Shown here: one piece after another, positions 58,085 through 64,000 of the stretch | How positions within the stretch are numbered: position 1 is the stretch's first letter | Layout of the letters: each line of letters starts with the position of its first letter | Assembly (NCBI GenBank): GCA_963727575.1 | Contig: CAVSIA010000034.1 | Coordinates: forward strand, 57,394 to 121,393 | Reading direction: 5' to 3' | Source of the DNA: JAHQVI01 sp963727575 | Lineage (GTDB): Bacteria > Pseudomonadota > Alphaproteobacteria > Rhizobiales > Rhodomicrobiaceae | Length of the DNA stretch: 64,000 bases | Notes under the pieces: model-generated | Seen by the model: only the letters and a program-made list of their open reading frames with translations | What the model was told of the DNA's origin: nothing | Database searches by the model: none | Translations under genes and position numbers: made by a program

Positions 58085-59481
58085 ATGTCAGCTAATCTGG
58101 TCGCAGTGCTCTATCTTGTTTCCGGCGTGCTGTTCATCCTCGCGCTGCGCGGCCTGTCCAGCCCGGAAACGTCGCGGCAGGGGAACGTTTACGGCATGGT
58201 CGGCATGACGCTGGCCATTCTGACCACGCTGTCGGTCGCCGCGCCCTCGCATGGGCTGAGCTGGCTGATGATCCTCGGCGGTCTCGCCATCGGCGGCGGC
58301 ATCGGCGCCTACACCGCGCGCCGCATCCCGATGACGGCGATGCCGCAGCTCGTCGCCGCGTTCCACAGCCTCGTCGGCCTGGCCGCCGTGTTCGTCGCCG
58401 CGGCCGCGCTTTACGACCCGGAAGCGTTCGGCATCGGCACGCATGGCAACATCGCCCCGGCCACGCTGATCGAGATGTCGCTCGGCGTCGCCATCGGCGC
58501 GATCACCTTTTCCGGCTCGATCATCGCCTTCGCCAAGCTCGACGGCCGCATGTCCGGCGCGCCGATCATGCTGCCCGCGCGCCATCTCATCAATCTGGCG
58601 CTCGCCGCCGACGCTGATCATCCTGATCGTGCTGTTCTGCACCAGCGCCAGCCACATCTTGTTCTGGGCGATCACCGTCGTCGCGCTCGTGCTCGGCGTG
58701 CTGATCATCATCCCGATCGGCGGCGCCGACATGCCGGTCGTCGTCTCGATGCTGAACTCCTATTCGGGCTGGGCGGCCGCCGGTATCGGCTTCACTCTCG
58801 GCAACAGCGCGCTGATCATCACCGGCGCGCTGGTCGGCTCCTCCGGCGCGATCCTGTCCTACATCATGTGCAAGGGCATGAACCGGTCGTTCATCTCGGT
58901 GATCCTCGGCGGCTTCGGCGGCGAGACCGTCGCGGCGGCGAGCAGGCGGCGAGCAGCGCCCGGTCAAGCAGGGCTCGGCGGACGACGCTGCGTTCATCCT
59001 GAAGAACTCCTCCAAGGTCATCATCGTGCCCGGCTACGGCATGGCCGTCGCCCAGGCGCAGCACGCGCTTCGCGACATGGCGGACGAGTTGAAGAAGGAA
59101 GGCGTCGACGTATCCTACGCCATCCATCCGGTGGCGGGCCGCATGCCCGGCCATATGAACGTGCTGCTGGCCGAGGCCAACGTGCCCTATGACGAGGTCT
59201 TCGAGCTGGAGGATATCAACAACGCCTTCACCCAGGCCGATGTCGCCTTCGTCATCGGCGCCAACGACGTCACCAACCCCGCGGCGAAGGAAGACCCGTC
59301 TTCGCCGATCTTCGGGATGCCGGTGCTGGAAGTCTGGAAGGCCGGTACGGTGATGTTCATCAAGCGGTCGCTATCTTCCGGCTATGCCGGCATCGACAAT
59401 TCGCTATTCTACCGCGATAACACCATGATGCTGTTCGGTGACGCCAAGAAGATGACCGAGGAAATCGTCAAGTCGTTGTAG
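58085..59481 (+). CDS. pntB: NAD(P) transhydrogenase beta subunit PntB (two frame breaks)
   Basis: Reconstructed 464 residues. Membrane part: LVAVLYLVSGVLFILALRGLSSPETSRQGN, PMTAMPQLVAAFHSLVGLAA, GSIIAFAKLDGRMSG. NADP domain III: SKVIIVPGYGMAVAQAQHALRDMADELKKEG, IHPVAGRMPGHMNVLLAEANVPYDEVFELEDIN, VIGANDVTNPAAK. Frame changes near 58609 (GCCGCCGACGCTG, restoring LIILIVLFCTSASH) and near 58945 (GGCGGCGAGCAGGCGGCGAG, joining to EQRPVKQGS). Both are single extra bases, and with two removed the length is divisible by three. Translocates protons coupled to NADPH formation from NADH. Confidence 0.92.
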
Positions 59482-59522
59482 GCTCAGGGCGTCGGTTCCG
59501 GCGGTCGGCAGGGGGTAAGGTC

Positions 59523-59824
59523 ATGCGCCGCTTTTTCGTTTTGTTGTTCGTGTTGTCGGTCGATCGCCACGGCGGGAACGCTGTACTGGCGGACCTATCT
59601 TCCGGAGGGTGCGCCGGAGGAAGCGCCGATCGGCGCGGCTCCAGAATCGAGCCCCAACAGAATCGCAGCGCGATTTCACCGGCACTCCGTCGGCCGGCGA
59701 CTATGCTCGGGAGCCGTCCAACCGGCAGGACTATGCCGTCACCATTTCGATCCTGTCGTCGATCATTTCGGCCCTTGCGGCGGTGTTGCAGACCTGGCTG
59801 ACGGCACGGGCCTTCCGGCGGTAA
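59523..59824 (+). CDS. Small two-span membrane protein (two frame breaks)
   Basis: With two extra bases removed (near 59565 and 59655) the gene reads as 99 residues: MRRFFVLLFVLSV as first hydrophobic segment, TLYWRTYLPEGAPEEAPIGAAPESSPN in the middle, and RDFTGTPSAGDYAREPSNRQDYAVTISILSSIISALAAVLQTWLTARAFRR with a C-terminal membrane span. The final part is convincing because of its clean hydrophobic helix and RAFRR end. It ends 28 bases before the hydrolase start. Family not recognised. Confidence 0.55.
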
Positions 59825-59852
59825 AGCTGGAGCGAAGCGGCAATTGAGGATC

Positions 59853-60659
59853 ATGCAGACATCGCTGACCGTGCTTGCCGTCGCCGCCGTTCTCTATGCC
59901 GGCCTCGTCGCCGGGCTCTACGCCTTCCAGCGCAGCCTGATCTATTATCCCGACACCCAGCGGGAGTCGCCCGCCGAGGCGGGGCTCGACGGCGTCGAGG
60001 AAACCACGCTGCGGACGCCCGACGGCGAAACGCTGATTGCGTGGTGGGTGCATGCCGATCCGGGCCAGCCGACGCTGCTCTATTTCCATGGCAATGCGGG
60101 CGGCCTCGCCGACAGGCGCGAGCGCATCGAGCGTTTCGCATCGGCGGGCTGGGGCGTGTTCATGGCCGCCTATCGCGGCTATTCCGGCAGCACCGGCAAG
60201 CCATCCGAAAAAGCGATCGTCGCCGACGCATTGCTGGCTTACGACCATCTGCGCGAGGCCGGCATCCCGGCGCGGCATATCGTGCCTTATGGGGAGTCGC
60301 TCGGCACCGGCGTTGCCGTCCAACTCGCCGCCGAGCGGCCGGTCGGAGCGCTGGTCCTCGATGCGCCCTATACCTCCCTGCCCGATGTCGGCAAGACGAT
60401 CTATCCGTTCATCCCGGTCGAGACGCTCACCATCGACCGCTTCGAGTCCAAGCACTATATCGGCAAGGTCAAGGCGCCGATCCTGATCATGCACGGCGCC
60501 AAGGACGCCACCGTGCCGATCGGCTTCGGCAAGGCGCTGTTCCAGGTCGCCCCGGAGCCGAAGACGATGGAGGTTTTCGAGGAGGCCGGGCATTCGGACA
60601 TCTACATGTTCGGGGCGATGGATCGGCTGAAGCGCTTCATCAGGGCCAATGTGCATTAA
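59853..60659 (+). CDS. Membrane-anchored alpha/beta hydrolase (BEM46/ABHD13-like)
   Basis: 268 residues. An N-terminal membrane anchor (LTVLAVAAVLYAGLVAGLYAF) is followed by FQRSLIYYPD, a family start; LLYFHGNAGGLADRRERI, the nucleophile elbow VPYGESLGTGVAV with Ser, LIMHGAKDATVPI holding the Asp region, and the final His in EEAGHSDIYMF. GAGGA lies just ahead of the ATG. The family is linked to lipid or peptide ester cleavage, but bacterial substrates are not settled. Confidence 0.9.
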   Translation: MQTSLTVLAVAAVLYAGLVAGLYAFQRSLIYYPDTQRESPAEAGLDGVEETTLRTPDGETLIAWWVHADPGQPTLLYFHGNAGGLADRRERIERFASAGWGVFMAAYRGYSGSTGKPSEKAIVADALLAYDHLREAGIPARHIVPYGESLGTGVAVQLAAERPVGALVLDAPYTSLPDVGKTIYPFIPVETLTIDRFESKHYIGKVKAPILIMHGAKDATVPIGFGKALFQVAPEPKTMEVFEEAGHSDIYMFGAMDRLKRFIRANVH

Positions 60660-60677
60660 AGCCATACGAGCGCGGCA

Positions 60678-61220
60678 TCAGCGGGCGGCCGTGACGGGGA
60701 TTGCCGCAGCAGCGGTGCGGCTGCGTATCGCGTCGATCACCTCGTCGAGCGAAGCGTCCAGCGCCGCTGTCGGCATCAGCATCACGGCCGCGGGCTTGCG
60801 TGGCTGTCCGGCGCGGACGCCGGCGATATAGTTCGCGATGCGCGAGGTGACCGTGCCGGGAATGGACTTCAGCCGCGCGGTGTCGACCATCAGCACGACC
60901 GAGCCGCCCATCCGCATCGGCGCCGCCACCGTCTTGATCTCCTTTACCTCCGACCAGGGAACCACGGCATCGCCGAAGCGAAAATCACGGACCCCGTCGT
61001 CTGTGATGGTAACAGCCGGGCTACCGCGCCGGAGGATGGCGAGCGCCTGGATCAAGCGGTATAGGTATACCACCAAAATATAGGCAGACAAGACGTGGAA
61101 AACTGAAGGCGACGGCCCAGCCATCACGAAAGTCAACGCGGCGACCGCGAGAATGACGACGTTGATCCAGACCTTCCGCCTGATCACGCTGATCTTGAAC
61201 CGGAAATATGTCGGCTCCAT
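60678..61220 (-). CDS. Membrane protein with a C-terminal PH-like domain, unknown function
   Basis: 180 residues from ATG 61220 (MEPTYFRFKISVIRRKV). Two hydrophobic segments, VWINVVILAVAALTFVMAG and VFHVLSAYILVVYLYRLI, precede a soluble part with VTITDDGVRDFRFGDAVVPWSEVKEIKTVAAP, a pattern like the bacterial PH-like domain with its W-x-E-V-x-x-I element. No enzymatic motif is visible. Forty-eight bases upstream of this start lies the left end of the IS21 element, so the native promoter region may have been displaced. Confidence 0.6.
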   Translation of the reverse strand: MEPTYFRFKISVIRRKVWINVVILAVAALTFVMAGPSPSVFHVLSAYILVVYLYRLIQALAILRRGSPAVTITDDGVRDFRFGDAVVPWSEVKEIKTVAAPMRMGGSVVLMVDTARLKSIPGTVTSRIANYIAGVRAGQPRKPAAVMLMPTAALDASLDEVIDAIRSRTAAAAIPVTAAR

Positions 61221-61345
61221 CGGCCATTCTCCCGTTTTCCGGCGCACCCGCCTCGCCCTTCTGCGCATGTTCATGAAAGCGGACAGCGTTTCCACGAAAG
61301 CGGACAGCGTGGAAGCGTCATGACGGGCAGGGCATTTGCGGCTTT

Positions 61346-61377
61346 CCTGCGAGCCGTCCCGAGGGACGGCTCGCAGG
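61346..61377 (-). terminator. Long perfect stem-loop downstream of istB
   Basis: CCTGCGAGCCGTCCC and GGGACGGCTCGCAGG are perfect 15-base inverted repeats separated by GA. It lies after the istB stop within the element and could block transcription into the flanking host gene. It lacks a T-run. Confidence 0.6.
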
Positions 61378-61433
61378 ACCGACGTCTGACCGTTGCTGCA
61401 TTCTAGGGTTGTCCTCAGCGTTAAGAAAGCTGC

Positions 61434-62242
61434 TTATTTTCTGGCGTCAAACTCTTGGTCTCCGCCGGTGTCCACGCCCGGATCGGTGTCCGGCTCGCGC
61501 AGGGATTTGCCCTTCAGGGGCAGACGAATGGCGTTGTGGACGATGCGGTCGAGGATGGCGTCGGCGTAGGTGGGATCGCCGATGGTGGCGTGCCAGCGGT
61601 CAACCGGGATCTGGCTGGCGAGGATGATGGAGCCGCGATCGTGCCGGTCGTCGATGATCTCCATGAGGTCGCGGCGCTGGGCGGCGGTGAGGTCGATCAT
61701 CGCCCAGTCGTCCAGGATCAAAACGTTGACCTTGGCCACCTGGCGCATCAGCCGGCCGACGCCGCTGCCGAGCCGCGCGACAGCAAGATCGTCGAGCAGG
61801 CGCGACAGGCGCATATACAGCACGCTGTGGCCCTCGCGGGCGGCCTGATTGCCCAGCGCGCAGGCAAGCCAGCTCTTGCCCGTACCGGTTTTCCCGGTGA
61901 CGATCAGATGACGGTGCTCGCCGATCCAGCGGCAGGTGAACAGGTCGCGGATCATGCTTTTATCGAGGCCGCGCGTCGGCTTCATGTTGAGGTTCTCAAA
62001 GCACGCGGCCTGACGCAGCCGGGCGTGTCTCAGCCGGCTCAGCAAGAAGTGAGCGCTTGTCGCTCACGATAAACGTTCGCTCCGGCGTTGGCGCGATCGG
62101 TCGCCTCGCGGTCGATCAGCAGCGCCAGTTGGTCGGTGAAGTCCAGCTGGCCGCGATCGGCGAGGTTCTGTAGCTCCTCCAGCGCGCGCGCCATGCCGAA
62201 CAGGCGCAAGTGCTTGAGCTTTTCCAGGTTCTGGTAGTGCAT
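61434..62242 (-). CDS. istB: IstB-like ATPase of IS21 (reading frame split)
   Basis: IstB is the helper ATPase for IS21 transposition. The N-terminal 67 residues (MHYQNLEKLKHLRLFGMARALEELQ, DREATDRAN) stop at TGA 62039; the rest (LLSRLRHARLRQAACFENLNMKPTRGLDK, Walker A VTGKTGTGKSWLACALG, Walker B NVLILDDWAMID, ILASQIPVDRWHATIGDPTYADAILDRIVHNA) is in another frame. Unlike the other breaks here, the fault is not a single extra base: about 38-41 bases with a GTGAGCG/CGCTCAC hairpin sit between DRAN and LLSRL. Without the insert the family sequence would be continuous. The element may therefore be inactive. Confidence 0.85.
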
Positions 62243-62271
62243 CGGCTATCTCCTTCAGGTTGGCTTGGGGA

Positions 62272-63819
62272 TTAGTGGTAGTAGGCGGGGCCGCGCAGAT
62301 TTTCGTGCAGGCCGGCGCCGGAGGCGGTGGCGTCGCAGGGCAAGCCCGTCCGACCACTGGCCAGCAACGCGCGGACAAAGGCGTAGGAATGCACGTTGGC
62401 GATCAGGGCGGCGGTGGCCGCGCTCTGCAGTGCGTCGGCGCCGTGCTTCTCGCCGAGCGCGATCAGCCCGGCCACGTGGCGTGCGGCTTGGTCGGGATGA
62501 TCGGCGCGCAGGAAGATCCTGTCCGACAGCGCCGTCACGGCTCCGCCGATGACGGCAATCGCCTCCTGCACGGCCTCAGGCGAGAGCCGCGCCGCCGCTC
62601 GATGCTGGGGCGGGCGATGTTCGTCGAGGGTGACGGCCGGACGCAGCACGCCCGGCTCCGGCCTGCTCCGCGCATGCGAGGCGACGCGTTCGCCCTGATG
62701 GAAAATGCCGACCAGGCGGGCGGTGTAGTGCACATCGACCGGCTTGCCGATCAACCCGAACGGTGCCGAATAGGCCACCCCATCGATGCAGATGTGATAG
62801 TCGGAGCCGAGTTTGAAGCGCTGCCAGCGGCCGATTGCAAAGGCCTCGCGGGGCAGCGCCTTCAATTTGGGCTTCTCATGCGCCGCGAACACACTGGCGC
62901 GGGTCTGCGTACCGTCCGCGCTCAGCGGCCGGTTGTTCAGCTCAAAGAGCTTTTCCGCAATCGCCGCATTCAGGTCATCCAGGCTGAAGAATTGCCGGTT
63001 GCGCAGCGGCGCCAGCACCCAGCGCTCGACCTGCTGTACGCCGTTTTCCACCAGGGGCTTGTCCCGTGGATGACGCACGCGGGCTGGGACAATGCCGATC
63101 CCATAATGCCGCGCCAGCGCCAGATAGGATGGGTTCAGCACCGGGTCGTAAAAGCTGGCGTGGGTGACGCCCGTCTTCAGATTGTCGGGCACCAGCTTTG
63201 GAACCGAACCGCCCCAGGCCGCAAACATCCGCACATGGCTGGCGAGCCAATCCTCGCTGCCTTGCGTCCACGTCGCTTCCGCATACAGGTGAGTGGAAAA
63301 CGGCAGCGTGCCGACGAATATGCTCACTTGGCGCTCGCCACCGGCTGTCATCACCGTCATGGCCATGCCGGCGTAGTCGACCTCGCAAAGCTGGGCCGGC
63401 AGCATCGTCCGCCGCATGCGCGGCTCTGGCGCGAGGCTTTGATGGCTGCGGTAATGCCGGCGGAACTGGCTGTAGCTGTAACCATCCGGGTGCCGGTCCC
63501 GGTATTCCTGCCAAACCAGCAGCAGCGTCACCGCCGGCTTGGCCAGCTCCGCCGCAACCTCCGCCCAATCCGGTTGAGGCCGCGTGACCGCCGGCTCCGG
63601 ACGCCGGAACAACAGCGCCTCAATCTCCGCCTCGCCCTTGTCGGCGACGTCCTCGTAGCGCACGCCGGCCGCATCCGCCCGCGCCAGATAATCCCGCACC
63701 GAAGTCCGGCCCAGCCGAACGGACTCCGCGATCTGCCGCAGCGAATAGCCCAGTTCATGGGCCAGCCGCAAAACCTCTTTAACCCGTCGCATATCCGACC
63801 GTTTCCGCGGCATCCGCAA
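62272..63819 (-). CDS. istA: IS21 transposase IstA
   Basis: 515-residue DDE transposase. The N-terminal helix-turn-helix (MRRVKEVLRLAHELGYSLRQIAESVRLGRTSVRDYL) binds the terminal repeats. Catalytic core: first Asp in LCEVDYAGMAM, second in LVPDNLKTGV, Glu in PLVENGVQQVER. All are present and the frame is open throughout. Upstream the multiple terminal repeats extend to the window edge. Confidence 0.93.
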   Translation of the reverse strand: MRMPRKRSDMRRVKEVLRLAHELGYSLRQIAESVRLGRTSVRDYLARADAAGVRYEDVADKGEAEIEALLFRRPEPAVTRPQPDWAEVAAELAKPAVTLLLVWQEYRDRHPDGYSYSQFRRHYRSHQSLAPEPRMRRTMLPAQLCEVDYAGMAMTVMTAGGERQVSIFVGTLPFSTHLYAEATWTQGSEDWLASHVRMFAAWGGSVPKLVPDNLKTGVTHASFYDPVLNPSYLALARHYGIGIVPARVRHPRDKPLVENGVQQVERWVLAPLRNRQFFSLDDLNAAIAEKLFELNNRPLSADGTQTRASVFAAHEKPKLKALPREAFAIGRWQRFKLGSDYHICIDGVAYSAPFGLIGKPVDVHYTARLVGIFHQGERVASHARSRPEPGVLRPAVTLDEHRPPQHRAAARLSPEAVQEAIAVIGGAVTALSDRIFLRADHPDQAARHVAGLIALGEKHGADALQSAATAALIANVHSYAFVRALLASGRTGLPCDATASGAGLHENLRGPAYYH

Positions 63820-64000
63820 TCCCCCAAAAACCGAGGAAAAGCGTTAACCGCTAAGAAAAGGTCAGACGCCGGAAGCAACCTCCGCGTGCGCCGCCTGCCG
63901 CGCCTCCAAGCTGTCCACCTTCATGAAAACGGGTGTCCGCTTTCAATGAAAATGGCTGTCCGGATTCGATGAAAACGACCGGTCGCTTTCAATGATTTTG

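Larger units (their letters stand above)
61268..64000 (-). mobile_element. IS21-family insertion sequence (left end visible; right end at or beyond the window edge)
   Basis: The element carries istA and istB on the minus strand, with multiple terminal repeats at both ends as in IS21. Left: TGTTCATGAAAGCGGACA (61268-61285) and TTTCCACGAAAGCGGACA (61289-61306). Right, complementary strand: TTTTCATGAAGGTGGACA, TTTTCATTGAAAGCGGACA and TTTTCATCGAATCCGGACA, between about 63911 and 63965, then a further CATTGAAAGCGACC copy reaching the window edge. Target-site duplication cannot be checked because the right end may be outside. Confidence 0.88.

Noticed and set aside
62260..63972. Plus-strand open frame of 570 codons opposite istA
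   Set aside because: It runs through the transposase gene with no start signal and no recognisable domain.

Overview
The window is chromosomal DNA from a GC-rich alphaproteobacterium, most likely of the order Hyphomicrobiales (Rhizobiales). The evidence is the gene content and order: a split transhydrogenase (pntAA-pntAB-pntB) next to a 47-residue aa3-oxidase subunit IV, small conserved alphaproteobacterial families (DUF1488, DUF2585, DUF3775, a 46-residue MAKGQ protein), a single bifunctional RelA/SpoT next to rpoZ and folK, and the secE-nusG-rplKAJL-rpoBC block. No species name is supported.

Layout. 1-5600: a partial AMP-binding ligase, pyrE, an alanine-rich repeat protein, relA/spoT and rpoZ. 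5600-15000: folK, a NYN-domain protein, a family 5 uracil-DNA glycosylase, smpB, dapA, a soluble lytic transglycosylase, a hydrolase and a BON-like envelope protein. 15000-27300 (minus strand): tRNA-Trp, secE, nusG, rplK, rplA, rplJ, rplL, rpoB, rpoC, closed by a strong terminator. 27600-30240: tRNA-Gly and a PAS hybrid histidine kinase. 30400-41300 (minus strand): the accessory region of most interest. 41466-46650: fdxA, a ferredoxin-NADP reductase, an RraA-like protein, DUF188, a DUF938 methyltransferase-like protein and a DEAD-box helicase. 46800-55600: a periplasmic metallo-hydrolase, a PrdB/GrdB-like protein, a Cys-repeat secreted protein, small conserved proteins, a cold-shock protein, a transglutaminase, yggT, DUF167 and folD. 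55750-61220: aa3 subunit IV, the pnt operon with an embedded lipoprotein gene, and membrane and hydrolase genes. 61268-64000: an IS21-family element with istA and a split istB, running to the window edge.

The accessory region is two tandem units. Unit 1 encodes a DUF971 protein, an AprA/fumarate-reductase-like flavoprotein, an AprB-like 2x[4Fe-4S] ferredoxin, a HEAT-repeat protein and a GntR/UTRA regulator, and ends at an intrinsic terminator. Unit 2 encodes a TauA/NrtA-like binding protein, a permease, an unrecognised membrane protein, an ATPase, a SCO remnant, a PCu(A)C copper chaperone, a di-heme cytochrome c and a Crp/Fnr regulator. The divergent fdxA and fpr genes could carry electrons between NADPH and the flavoprotein. 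I infer a regulated uptake and redox system for a small anion, perhaps an organosulfur compound. The substrate is not shown by the sequence.

A general caution: at least 16 reading-frame breaks occur in this window, and every one that I could resolve is a single extra base. They hit genes that should be intact (smpB, relA/spoT, folD, pntB), and a probable extra base sits in the tRNA-Trp T-loop. An insertion-type sequencing or assembly error is more likely than gene decay. I annotate these as whole genes with the break noted.
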